NCBI RefSeq assembly: GCF_007750855.1
Contig: NZ_CP036291.1
Location: 2,914,001 to 2,978,000 of the forward strand
Source of the DNA: Pirellulimonas nuda
GTDB lineage: Bacteria; Planctomycetota; Planctomycetia; Pirellulales; Lacipirellulaceae
Length of the DNA stretch: 64,000 nucleotides
Reading direction: 5' to 3'
The notes under the pieces are model-generated. The model saw only the letters and a list, made by a program, of their open reading frames with translations. It did no database searches and had not been told where the DNA came from. Made by a program: the position numbers and the translations under genes. The stretch's first letter is position 1. Each line of letters opens with the position of its first letter. Shown here one piece after another: positions 1 through 8,279 of the stretch.

Positions 1-579
1 CCACGGTTTGTCCCCGGCCGCCGCGATCACCTCGTCGATGTCAGCCGCGTCGACAAACACGTCGTACGGAAAGTTGCGGGCCGGTTGGACGTGCAGCTTG
101 CCGGAGAGGGCGCAGTACACGCCGTTCCTTTTGAGGAGCTGGATGAGGGTTGGCAGGTCTTCGTGCATGCCCCCTACGCCGGTGTTCGAGGGGTCGTTCT
201 CGGGCGTGAGGGGCGACGCAAGGGGGATCCAGTTGTCCGGGCCCCCCCGCGAGCCGTGCCGGTTGAACACGTTCCGCCAAATGCCGTTTGCGTGCGGCAG
301 CATCCCGCTGTAGATAGCGCTTTTGCTGGGTGAGCAGACGCTCTGCCCACAGAAGGCGTGTGTGAAGTTGACCCCCTCGCGGGCGAGCGCGTCTAGGTGG
401 GGGGTCTGGAGCCCGGCGATCTTGGCGGCGGGCTCGCGGGCGGCTCGCTCGCTCGTGTAGTAACCAAGGTCCTCAACGTAAATGAATAGCACGTTCATGC
501 GCCGGTCTTCGGCCGTCGCCAGCTGAACCTGGCCGAGGCAGGTGACCAGCACTGTAAGCGCGCTTGCAAGGCGGTTCAT
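1..579 (-). CDS. Type I sulfatase, N-terminal part (runs off window)
   Basis: The first 193 codons of a formylglycine-dependent sulfatase that should remove sulfate esters from a polysaccharide outside the cytoplasm. The start at 579 gives a signal peptide (MNRLASALTVLVTCL, cleavage probably after about residue 23). The sulfatase N-terminal core follows: a metal-binding segment reading VEDLG where DDxG is usual, then TPHLDALAREG, then the cysteine region VCSPSKSAIYSG with the predicted formylglycine Cys at residue 82. The motif is CSPSK rather than the canonical CxPSR, an Arg to Lys change. The gene lies 53 bases downstream of another sulfatase on the same strand, so the two are probably co-transcribed. 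The C-terminus is outside the window. The family call is firm; the substrate is unknown. Confidence 0.88.
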   Translation of the reverse strand, partial: MNRLASALTVLVTCLGQVQLATAEDRRMNVLFIYVEDLGYYTSERAAREPAAKIAGLQTPHLDALAREGVNFTHAFCGQSVCSPSKSAIYSGMLPHANGIWRNVFNRHGSRGGPDNWIPLASPLTPENDPSNTGVGGMHEDLPTLIQLLKRNGVYCALSGKLHVQPARNFPYDVFVDAADIDEVIAAAGDKPW

Positions 580-632
580 CGATGCGTTCCATTTTCGTGG
601 GAGCAGGTGGCGTTCTCGGGCTCAAAACGAAG

Positions 633-2303
633 TTATCGACCGCGAGCTGGTTCTCTGAGCTGCACACCGACCGATCGCTTCTTGGCCCGCGCCAACGAAG
701 CGGGTTCGTCCGAGACCTTCTCGCGCGCTCCAGGCCCGATCCTGCCCACGGCGTTGTAGATCGGTGCATACTTCGGCTCGCGCTCGCCCGGCTTGAGCCG
801 CAGCCGCACGTCGGGCCGCTGGGCGTAGGCCTTCTGTAGCGCAAGCATCTCATTTAGTCGTGTGGGATTGGAAGCGGCCAAGTCGTGGGTTTCGCTGCGG
901 TCGTCGGTCAAATCATAGAGTTGCCACGGCTGGTCGTAGGCGGTTACCATCCGCCAGCCGCCGTCGACGATCGCCATGTTGTTGAACAGCGAGAAGTAGA
1001 GCGGCTTAGGGGCGAGTCGCTCTCCCGCGGTCAGCACTTGCGCGAACGAGCGGCCCGGCAGTGGCGGATGCTCTTTGCCGCGAAAGTCGCGTGGGTACCG
1101 GGCGCCGGCGAGCTCGATCAACGTCGGGAGGACATCGGTGATGTGCAGCGGCTGATCCTCGAACGCCGCTCTTGGCTCAATGGCGCTCGGCCAGCTCGCA
1201 ATGAAGGGTGTCGTCACACCGCCACTGTGCTGCGTCCGCTTGTAGTACTTCAGTGGGGTGTTCGATGCGTGCGCCCAACCGACGCCGGTATTCCAGGTTG
1301 TGTTGGGCGTGCCGAACTCGCCGCGGCGAACTCGGTCGTTCGGGCTGGCGCCGTTGTCGTTCATAAAGATGACGAGCGTGTTGTCGGCGACGCCCAGTTC
1401 ATTCAACGTATGCGTCAGCCTGCCAACGCCCTGGTCAACGCAGTCGACCATTGCGGCGTAGGTCGCCATGCGGAGGTCTTCGAAATCGCGTGATTTCACG
1501 TCGAGCGAGTTCCAGGCCGGGATGTTCGCCGGTCGGTCGGGGAAGTTCCAACCAGGCCCCGCCAGCCCGAGTGCTTGCTGCTTGGCAAAGCGCGCTTTGC
1601 GGATCTCGTCCCAACCCGACAGGTATTTCCCGCGGTACTTAGCGACCTGGTCTGCGGGCGCCTGGATCGGCGAGTGGGGCGCGTTGTAGGCCAGGTAGAG
1701 GAAGAACGGCTGGTCCGGGTGTGCGGCGTGCTCTTGGCGGATGAACTTGTCTGCGTAGTCGGTCAGCGCGGTGGTGACGTAGAAGTCCTCCTTGGGCACG
1801 GGCCAGGGACGGCCGTCGAGAGTGAAAGAATCATCGCCCAGAAAGAAGTTCGTGCCTCCCCCCATAAAGCCAAAATGACGGTCGAATCCGCGTTCGAACG
1901 GCACGCCTGCGCAGTGCCATTTGCCGACCATCATCGTTCGGTAGCCCGCGGTCTGGAGGACCTCGCCGAAGTTGGGGCTGTCTTTCCTGACCGCGACGTT
2001 GGGGTAGTAGGTCCAGAACTGGTGCCCCGTGGTGAGCGCCGCGCGGCTCGGCTCGCATTTGCCACAGTTGTAGAACTGTGAGAACTTGAGTCCGCCGCGA
2101 GCCAAAGCGTCGATACTCGGCGTTTCAATCTCTCCGCCGTAGCAGCCGACGTCTGAGAACCCCATGTCGTCCGTGATGATCAGCACGACGTTGGGACGGG
2201 GCGCCTCGGCCGCCAAAGCAATACGCCCGGCAAAACCAAGTCCAAACAACAGGAGGGCGGCAAGGATACAGAGTCTGGCGTGCATCGACTGAATTGCTTC
2301 CAT
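633..2303 (-). CDS. Secreted arylsulfatase
   Basis: A 556-residue type I sulfatase. Residues 1-32 form a signal peptide, followed by RPNVVLIITDDMGFSDVG (metal-binding Asp pair), TPSIDALARGG, and the formylglycine motif CEPSRAALTTG with the catalytic Cys at residue 83. The downstream sulfatase core includes GKWHCAG, NDNGASP and SFAQVL, and the C-terminal QLYDLTDDRSETHDLA is typical of the family. Length and domain order are normal. An internal Met at residue 7 is an alternative start. The gene is the upstream member of a minus-strand pair with the sulfatase at 1-579. It probably desulfates an algal polysaccharide, in line with the rhamnosidase and other sulfatases nearby; the exact substrate cannot be read from sequence. 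Confidence 0.93.
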   Translation of the reverse strand: MEAIQSMHARLCILAALLLFGLGFAGRIALAAEAPRPNVVLIITDDMGFSDVGCYGGEIETPSIDALARGGLKFSQFYNCGKCEPSRAALTTGHQFWTYYPNVAVRKDSPNFGEVLQTAGYRTMMVGKWHCAGVPFERGFDRHFGFMGGGTNFFLGDDSFTLDGRPWPVPKEDFYVTTALTDYADKFIRQEHAAHPDQPFFLYLAYNAPHSPIQAPADQVAKYRGKYLSGWDEIRKARFAKQQALGLAGPGWNFPDRPANIPAWNSLDVKSRDFEDLRMATYAAMVDCVDQGVGRLTHTLNELGVADNTLVIFMNDNGASPNDRVRRGEFGTPNTTWNTGVGWAHASNTPLKYYKRTQHSGGVTTPFIASWPSAIEPRAAFEDQPLHITDVLPTLIELAGARYPRDFRGKEHPPLPGRSFAQVLTAGERLAPKPLYFSLFNNMAIVDGGWRMVTAYDQPWQLYDLTDDRSETHDLAASNPTRLNEMLALQKAYAQRPDVRLRLKPGEREPKYAPIYNAVGRIGPGAREKVSDEPASLARAKKRSVGVQLREPARGR

Positions 2304-3129
2304 GGAGGCCCCTACTGGTAAACACCGATCATCGGCGCCAATTCGCCGTGCGGTTGCTCCGAGAGATCTTGGTTACCACGCCATCGGTTTCGAGAGAAGC
2401 GATATGCGTCAATTCCGAATCGACGATGAGACCGATCCGCATAACTGGTAGGTTAACGATGCCCGCAGAGACGTTCAATGGAAAGTTTGCCAAGAGCTGG
2501 GGCGCCACACTTCTACAGGGCAACCTCCGCCGCCTGCTCAGTGAATCGGCGCATCCAGGAGTGGACGCAGCCGGGCGTGTTCGGCAATGCGTGTCGCGGC
2601 GCGATATTGAAACGCTAGAATGGCCCCAATCAGATCGGCTAGGATCGGCAGAGCCTCCACGGGTCAATGACCAAGCCGCCGACGAAAAGTAGATAGACTG
2701 GCAAAAATAAGACCGATCGCGGTAGTCTTGAGGGAAAGCGATTGCTCTCCACCGTCGCGGCATGCCGATTGGCTTGGCGTTCGGCGGCGCCAACGTACAC
2801 GGTCGAAAGCTGCTGCTCGCAACCCGCTGGGACGCCCGCCGCGCTCCGGGCGAGCCCGATCGATCGGCCCCGAGAAGGGAAGCGAATGCGACGCGACTCG
2901 CGGCCGGCTGAAGCGGCCCGGAGAGCATTCCAGGCGACATTGAATCGGCCAGGGCTAGCTCCCGCCGCCCGCTAAATCGCCACATCACCGGATCAAGCAA
3001 GCCGGGACCAGCAGGCGCCGGGCCGGCCACCCCCTAAATGTACTAGGACGGGACGATCGCTGCTGACTGTTGCCTCACCGAACTCTCTCGGCAATTCCAA
3101 GCACGTTGAGCGACTGTCAACCCGGAGCT
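2304..3129. other. Gene-free stretch between sulfatase and ISAs1 copy A
   Basis: About 825 bases in which I recognise no gene. Open frames exist on both strands, for example a 233-codon frame at 2329-3030 on the minus strand. They have no recognisable domain, a composition typical of shadow frames in GC-rich DNA, and no convincing ribosome site. The first part presumably carries the promoter of the minus-strand sulfatase pair. The right edge is the insertion point of ISAs1 copy A. No sulfatase sequence matching the fragment on the other side of that element is visible here. Confidence 0.5.
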
Positions 3130-4390
3130 CAGGGCGATTGCACGTTAACTCATGCCCCGCAGAGCACTTCGAGTCGGTACTGATCGCACCATGCCGCGGT
3201 GAGGCGTTTGTTCTTTACGCCGAGCTTTCGGGAGGTGTTGTTCTTGAGGAGGCTCAGCGCCGTTCTGCGCAGCAGGCTGAGGTTGGCGTCGGCGTGTCCC
3301 TTGCGGACGCGGCATTGGTCTTCGCCGAACGTCACGTCGAGCTGCCAGTGGAGTGAGTTCTCGATCCCCCAGTGGCCGCGCACCGCCTCGGCGAACTTCT
3401 TGCCGCTCATGTAGCGGCTAGTGATGTAGTAGCGCGTGTCGAATGTCTGTGCGCCGTCGCTATGGGTGGTGATGCGGACCGCCATGCCGATCGCCTTGAG
3501 CCCACGCCACTTCTCACGCTCGGGAAACCCCTCCGGCAGCTTCGTCAGGTAGTAGTAGCGGTCTTCCTCGCGGCCGTGCCCCTTCTCGTGCGACTCGTGC
3601 CGTCGGCACGCCACGTTCCGGCAGTCGTCTTCCAGTTGCGCGGTGAAGAACGCATCGATCGCTTCGCACAAGTTCGGTTGGTTCCCCTTGGTCGCCAGCA
3701 CGTAGTCGCCGCCCCCTTCGACGATCCGCTCGGCGATCTCCCGTTGACACCCCATCGCGTCGATGGTCACCAAACACCCCTTGATTTCCAGCATCTCAAG
3801 CAGCCTTGGGATGGCTGTGATCTCGTTGCTCTTGGCGTCGGTGACGACCTGCCCCAGGGCGATATGATTGGCGGTCGCCCAGGCGCTCACCATGTGGATC
3901 GCCGCCTTGCTGCTCGCTGCGTCGAAGCTGCGCCGCAGCGTCTTACCATCGATCGCGATCACCTGGCCGTCGGTGACCTCATGCAGCGCGGTGACCCAGC
4001 TCAAGAAGCACTTCTCGAACTCGGCCGGGTTGAGGGCCGCGAAGACCGCGTTGAAGCGGTCGTGCGAAGGCACGCCCGCCGACAGGTCCAAGAACTTCGC
4101 CAGCCACCCTCTCTTCTCCCTCGACCACGCGGCGATCGACACGAAGTCGTCCGCCCCGCTTAGGACCGCGCACAACGCCATCACCACAACGTTCACCAAC
4201 GGGTAGATCGGCTCACGCCGACGCGGATCGGTTAGCCCCTCGAAATGCCTCGCGATCCCTGCCTCGGAAACCTCGCCCACAACAATCCCTCCGACAAGAA
4301 CGCAAACATGACGCAAGCGGCGCTCCCAACGAAATCATGTTCGACTCGCCGTAAGTCTCGCAGACTACCCAGCGTGGCGCAATCGCCCTG
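3130..4390 (-). mobile_element. ISAs1-family element, copy A
   Basis: A 1261-bp element with imperfect terminal inverted repeats beginning CAGGGCGATTGC, and a single transposase gene on the minus strand. It is almost identical to copy B at 25326-26586; I saw only a couple of base differences, at about 3190 and 4237. Unlike copies B and C it has no target duplication: the ten bases to the left (ACCCGGAGCT) do not match those to the right (ACGCCCCACC). The right flank opens directly into the C-terminal part of a sulfatase. Either one flank was deleted or the element lies at a recombination junction. Confidence 0.9.
3150..4316 (-). CDS. ISAs1-family transposase (copy A)
   Basis: A 388-residue DDE transposase of the ISAs1 (H-repeat) family. 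Recognisable segments are [12 protein letters not shown] near the N-terminus, [14 protein letters not shown] (first catalytic Asp), [14 protein letters not shown] (second Asp), and the C-terminal [19 protein letters not shown] with the catalytic Glu and the family's H-W signature. The frame is intact, so the protein may be active. It is nearly identical to copy B; one visible difference near the C-terminus is Cys (AAWCDQYR) where copy B has Ser. It lies inside the inverted repeats described for the element. Confidence 0.93.
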   Translation of the reverse strand: MRHVCVLVGGIVVGEVSEAGIARHFEGLTDPRRREPIYPLVNVVVMALCAVLSGADDFVSIAAWSREKRGWLAKFLDLSAGVPSHDRFNAVFAALNPAEFEKCFLSWVTALHEVTDGQVIAIDGKTLRRSFDAASSKAAIHMVSAWATANHIALGQVVTDAKSNEITAIPRLLEMLEIKGCLVTIDAMGCQREIAERIVEGGGDYVLATKGNQPNLCEAIDAFFTAQLEDDCRNVACRRHESHEKGHGREEDRYYYLTKLPEGFPEREKWRGLKAIGMAVRITTHSDGAQTFDTRYYITSRYMSGKKFAEAVRGHWGIENSLHWQLDVTFGEDQCRVRKGHADANLSLLRRTALSLLKNNTSRKLGVKNKRLTAAWCDQYRLEVLCGA

Positions 4391-4593
4391 ACGCCCCACC
4401 CGAGGAGCTGTACGATCTCGATCAAGACCCATGGGGGGTCAACAACCTGATCGACGACCCGCTGCACGCCGAGGCGCTTGCGCGGATGCGGACCGAGCTC
4501 GACGAGTGGCGGCAAACTTCCGGCGACGCCGACATTCATCCTCGCAAGATCCCGCGTCGCAAAGCGCCGGCTAGTCTCCGCGACGCCAATTGA
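4391..4593 (+). pseudogene. C-terminal fragment of a sulfatase
   Basis: Reading from the right edge of ISAs1 copy A, one plus-strand frame gives EELYDLDQDPWGVNNLIDDP and runs to a stop at 4591-4593, about 67 codons. The ELYDLDxDPxxxxNL segment is the conserved C-terminal signature of type I sulfatases. The rest of the gene, including the formylglycine motif, is absent, and the sequence left of the IS does not supply it. It is a decapitated remnant. Its stop overlaps the extended 5' frame of the next sulfatase but not the start I prefer for that gene (4647). Confidence 0.8.
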
Positions 4594-4646
4594 ATTCGGC
4601 GCCCAATTCCAGAACCACCAAGGCGGCCCCGTTGCCCGATCACACG

Positions 4647-6146
4647 ATGCGACCACTCCTGGCTTACGTCTTCTCCGCGCTGTGCGCTGCTTCGCAGGCG
4701 ATCGCCACCGGCCAGCCGCCCGCCCCAGCCGGCCGAGAGGCGGCCCGGCCAAACATCGTCCTGATCTACGCCGACGACATCGGCTACGGCGACCTAAGCT
4801 GCTACGGGGCGAAGAAGGTCGCGACGCCCAACATCGATCGCCTCGCCGCGCAAGGCCTCCGCTTCACCGACGCCCACTCGGTCGCGTCGGTCTGCACCCC
4901 CTCTCGCTACTCCCTGCTCACGGGCAAGTACGCCTTCCGGCAGCCGGGGACCGGCATCGCCTCGGGCGTCGAGGGGCTCCTGGTCGACCCGGCACGCACC
5001 ACGCTCCCCTCGATGCTCAAGGGTTCGGGCTACGCGACCGGCATCGTCGGCAAATGGCACCTTGGACTGGGCGTCAAGCCGACCGACTACAACGGGAAGA
5101 TCCGGCCCGGTCCGAACGATGTCGGCTTCGAATACGCCTGGATCATGCCGGCGACCGGCGACCGCGTCCCCTGCGTCTGGGTCGAGAACGACCGGGTGGT
5201 CAACCTCGACCCGACCGACCCGATCAAGCTGGACTACCGGGTGAAGCGAGGCGAGCCCCGCTCGTTTGTGAATGGCGTCCCTCGCATCGGCGAGCAGACC
5301 GGGGGCGAGGCCGCGCTGTGGGACGACGAGAACATCTCAACGGTCGTCGCCCAGAAGAGCAACGCGTTCATGGAGAGGCATCAAGCCGGGCCGTTCTTCC
5401 TGGAGGTTTCGACGCACAACATCCACGTCCCGCGCGTCCCTAACCCGAGGTTCATCGGTAAGAGCGACTGCGGCGTGCGCGGCGACGCCATCGTGGAACT
5501 CGATTGGATCGTGGGCGAGGTCCTCGGCAAGCTAGAGGCGCTCGGCCTCGCGGATAACACGCTCGTCATGTTCTCCAGCGACAACGGCGGGGTGCTAGAC
5601 GACAACGGCCCAGACAAGGTGCACGGGGTCGGCGATCCGGACGGATCCAACGGGCACGGCCCCAACGGCGTGCTGCGCGGCCAAAAGGGGACCGTCTGGG
5701 AAGGGGGGACGCGCGTGCCGATGATCGCGCGGTGGCCGGGCCATGTGAGGCGAGGCGTCTCCGACGCGCTGGTCAGCCAGGTGGACCTGCTCGCCAGCCT
5801 GGCGGCGCTGACGGGAGAAAGCATCCCCGCCGGAGAAGCCCCGGACAGCGAGAACCAACTCGCCGCCTTGATGGGGGTCGATTCGACCGGGCGGAGGTCG
5901 CTGGTCGAGCAGCGAAACGCGGACTTGTTTGGCTTCCGCCAAGGCATGTGGAAGCTCTTTCCAGCGGTCGGACGCGGCAAAGGGGGGGAGGCCAGGCTCT
6001 ACAATCTGGCCGACGACCTCGGAGAAACCAACGACCTCGCCGCGGACCAGCCAGGGCGCGTGAAGGAGATGACCGACCGGTTCAACCAGATCGTCGGGGA
6101 CAGCGTCGTTCAAAAATCGCCACGGCGTCGCGGAGCGGGCAAATGA
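4647..6146 (+). CDS. Secreted sulfatase
   Basis: A type I sulfatase of 499 residues. The frame is open from 4590, but the start at 4647 (MRPLLAYVFSALCAASQAIA) gives a good signal peptide and is preferred. RPNIVLIYADDIGYGDLSCY carries the metal-binding Asp pair. The formylglycine motif is CTPSRYSLLTG with Cys at residue 83. GKWHLGLG, SSDNGG and a C-terminal RLYNLADDLGETNDLA complete the family pattern. The stop codon overlaps the ATG of the next sulfatase by four bases (ATGA at 6143-6146), so the two are translationally coupled. It resembles the arylsulfatase A-like S1 group; the substrate is not determined. Confidence 0.93.
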   Translation: MRPLLAYVFSALCAASQAIATGQPPAPAGREAARPNIVLIYADDIGYGDLSCYGAKKVATPNIDRLAAQGLRFTDAHSVASVCTPSRYSLLTGKYAFRQPGTGIASGVEGLLVDPARTTLPSMLKGSGYATGIVGKWHLGLGVKPTDYNGKIRPGPNDVGFEYAWIMPATGDRVPCVWVENDRVVNLDPTDPIKLDYRVKRGEPRSFVNGVPRIGEQTGGEAALWDDENISTVVAQKSNAFMERHQAGPFFLEVSTHNIHVPRVPNPRFIGKSDCGVRGDAIVELDWIVGEVLGKLEALGLADNTLVMFSSDNGGVLDDNGPDKVHGVGDPDGSNGHGPNGVLRGQKGTVWEGGTRVPMIARWPGHVRRGVSDALVSQVDLLASLAALTGESIPAGEAPDSENQLAALMGVDSTGRRSLVEQRNADLFGFRQGMWKLFPAVGRGKGGEARLYNLADDLGETNDLAADQPGRVKEMTDRFNQIVGDSVVQKSPRRRGAGK

Positions 6147-7714
6147 CCGAAACGCAGGATCGGCAGCACACGAAGGCGGGCTCCCCAAGAGGGGCTCTGG
6201 AATTTGGGCTGCGCAACTTCATAGCTGCGATCGCGGCTTTGTTGCTTGCCTTTGGGCTGGTGGCCAGCGAGGGGTTGGCACGAGGCGCGGACGGTCGTCG
6301 GCCGAATGTCCTGATGATCGCGATCGACGACTTGAACGACTACGTCTCGGTCCTGCAAGACCACCCGGGCGTCAGCACGCCAAACTTTGACCGGCTCGCG
6401 AAGAGGTCCGTCAATTTCACCCGCGGCTACTGCGCCGCGCCCCTTTGCAACCCTTCGCGTGTGGCAGTCGTCACGGGTATGGCGCCGCATCAGACGGGCG
6501 TCTATCAGCTCGGGGATAGGATGTCCAGATCGGCGCCGGCGATGGCGGCCGTTGCGTTGGAGGAGCAGTTCAAGCGTCACGGCTACGACACCTACCTCAC
6601 CGGCAAGTACTACCACGCCAACCAGGATCGATGGTTGCCGGCCAATCGCCTCGACGCGGCGTGGACCCAGAGGAAGCCGCCGTTCTCCGACCACGGGCCG
6701 ATGGCAGGGAGCAACAAGGTAATGGGGGGCGGCGTTCTCGCGATCGGTCCGGCGCCGGGGGGGATGAAGTCGATGCCGGACGTGGCGATCTTGAAGAACA
6801 CGCGGGCATGGCTCGCCGATCGCCACGCGAAGCCCTTCTTCTTGGCGCACGGCATCAGCAAGCCCCACGTCGCGTTCGTGGCGCCCCAGGAGTTTTTCGA
6901 CCTGCACCCGCTCGGCTCCGTCGTTCTCCCGGAGACGATCGAGGACGACGACGCAGACATCTCGCCTTCGGTCGTCACGCTACTGCTGGGCACGAAGGAC
7001 GCAGAGCAGTTCGCCAAGGTCCGCCGAGCAAAGAACGGCTGGCGAGAAGTCATGCAGGCCTACTTGGCTAGTATCAGCTTTTGCGATTGGGTGGTCGGCC
7101 AGATCCTGGATGAGCTCGACGCCAGCCCCTACGCCGACAACACGGTGATCGTCCTCTGGTCCGACCACGGCTACCACATCGGCGAGAAGGAGCGGTTGCA
7201 TAAGCGGGCCCTGTGGACACAAACGTGTCGTGTCCCCTTCTTGGTCAGCGTGCCGGGCATGGAGGCCGCTGGCCGGTCGTGCGCTGAGCCCGTCAGCCTG
7301 CTCGATATCTACCCGACACTCAATGAGCTCTGCGCACTCGATCAACCGGCGCCGCAAGCGCTGGCGGGGAGGAGCCTCGCGCCGCTGCTAGAGAACCCCG
7401 ATAGCGATTGGCCCCGTGTCGTCGTGACCTCACACGACGTCGGCAACGCAGCGGCCACGGATGTTCGCTATCACTACATCCGCTACGCCGACGGCAGCGA
7501 AGAGCTGTACGATCACCAGACCGACCCGCGCGAGTACCACAACCTGGCGCTGCGGGTGGAGTTCGAGCCGATCAAGGGACGACTGGCGGCCTTCCTGCCG
7601 CGTGACTGGGTCCGGTCATCGCGTCCGAAAGCGCCGAGACAACGCGACGGTCCGGTTGGCGCTTCGAATCCAATCAAACCGAAACCTGTTGTTCCCAACC
7701 AACACAGCAACTAG
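6143..7714 (+). CDS. Secreted iduronate-2-sulfatase-like sulfatase
   Basis: A 523-residue type I sulfatase. The start at 6143 overlaps the previous stop (ATGA); the frame is open further upstream but that part overlaps the previous gene. A membrane or signal segment lies at about residues 25-48, then RPNVLMIAIDDLNDYV and the formylglycine motif CNPSRVAVVTG with Cys at residue 102. The NDYV segment, CNPSR and GLxKPH-like HGISKPHVAFVAP resemble iduronate-2-sulfatases. SDHGYHIGEKERLHKRALW is a conserved active-site segment of that group. The C-terminal ELYDHQTDPREYHNLA is typical. It probably acts with its coupled neighbour on a sulfated uronic-acid-containing glycan, but the true substrate is unknown. 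Confidence 0.92.
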   Translation: MTETQDRQHTKAGSPRGALEFGLRNFIAAIAALLLAFGLVASEGLARGADGRRPNVLMIAIDDLNDYVSVLQDHPGVSTPNFDRLAKRSVNFTRGYCAAPLCNPSRVAVVTGMAPHQTGVYQLGDRMSRSAPAMAAVALEEQFKRHGYDTYLTGKYYHANQDRWLPANRLDAAWTQRKPPFSDHGPMAGSNKVMGGGVLAIGPAPGGMKSMPDVAILKNTRAWLADRHAKPFFLAHGISKPHVAFVAPQEFFDLHPLGSVVLPETIEDDDADISPSVVTLLLGTKDAEQFAKVRRAKNGWREVMQAYLASISFCDWVVGQILDELDASPYADNTVIVLWSDHGYHIGEKERLHKRALWTQTCRVPFLVSVPGMEAAGRSCAEPVSLLDIYPTLNELCALDQPAPQALAGRSLAPLLENPDSDWPRVVVTSHDVGNAAATDVRYHYIRYADGSEELYDHQTDPREYHNLALRVEFEPIKGRLAAFLPRDWVRSSRPKAPRQRDGPVGASNPIKPKPVVPNQHSN

Positions 7715-8279
7715 CGGCCAAGACCTGGACTTCTTCGAGACGGGGTTCTTGGGGTGCGAAGAGCTGCACGGACCGGCTGGCCGACAGCGGCGTCGCCATG
7801 CCAGACCTGCTCAGGGGCGGGCCGAACGGCGCCCAGGCGTGCTGCATGCTGCCCAAGGTTAGCCGCACCGACCGCGCTTCGGTGCGCCAGAGGAGCGGCG
7901 GCAACTCGATCGGCAGCGACAGGGAGACGATCGCCAAGACGAACCACTTGTCTACGTTCTACCGCAGAAAGGGTTGGAGGTGAGGCAGCGACTCGAACGA
8001 GTCATACAGGTCGCCGGGGAACCTGAGGAAGCTGCCAACTCGAAGTCTGCTCTATTGCGTCCGGACCGCAAAGCCAGCATCTGGCGCATCGACCTTGGTT
8101 CGTTCGTTGCTGCGCAAACCAGGCTAGTTGCACAGAGTCTCATTTCTCGCTTACAGGTCGACGCCCCCTTGCAATCACGCATCGCCGCAACGGCTCCTAG
8201 GGCAATCGAGAAGAATAGCCCAAGTAGTCTCGTAACGAGTTGATGGCAGGCCGACGGGCGACGCGGCGGGAGATCGGGC
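7715..8279. other. Gene-free stretch between converging genes
   Basis: About 565 bases between the plus-strand sulfatase and the minus-strand rhamnosidase. Several short frames are open, but none shows a known domain, a signal peptide with a good start, or a convincing ribosome site. I see no strong hairpin followed by a T tract, although the region must hold the ends of two convergent transcripts. Confidence 0.45.

Noticed and set aside
2329-3030. Long minus-strand frame of 233 codons
   Set aside because: No known domain, no good ribosome site, and amino acid composition typical of shadow frames in GC-rich DNA.
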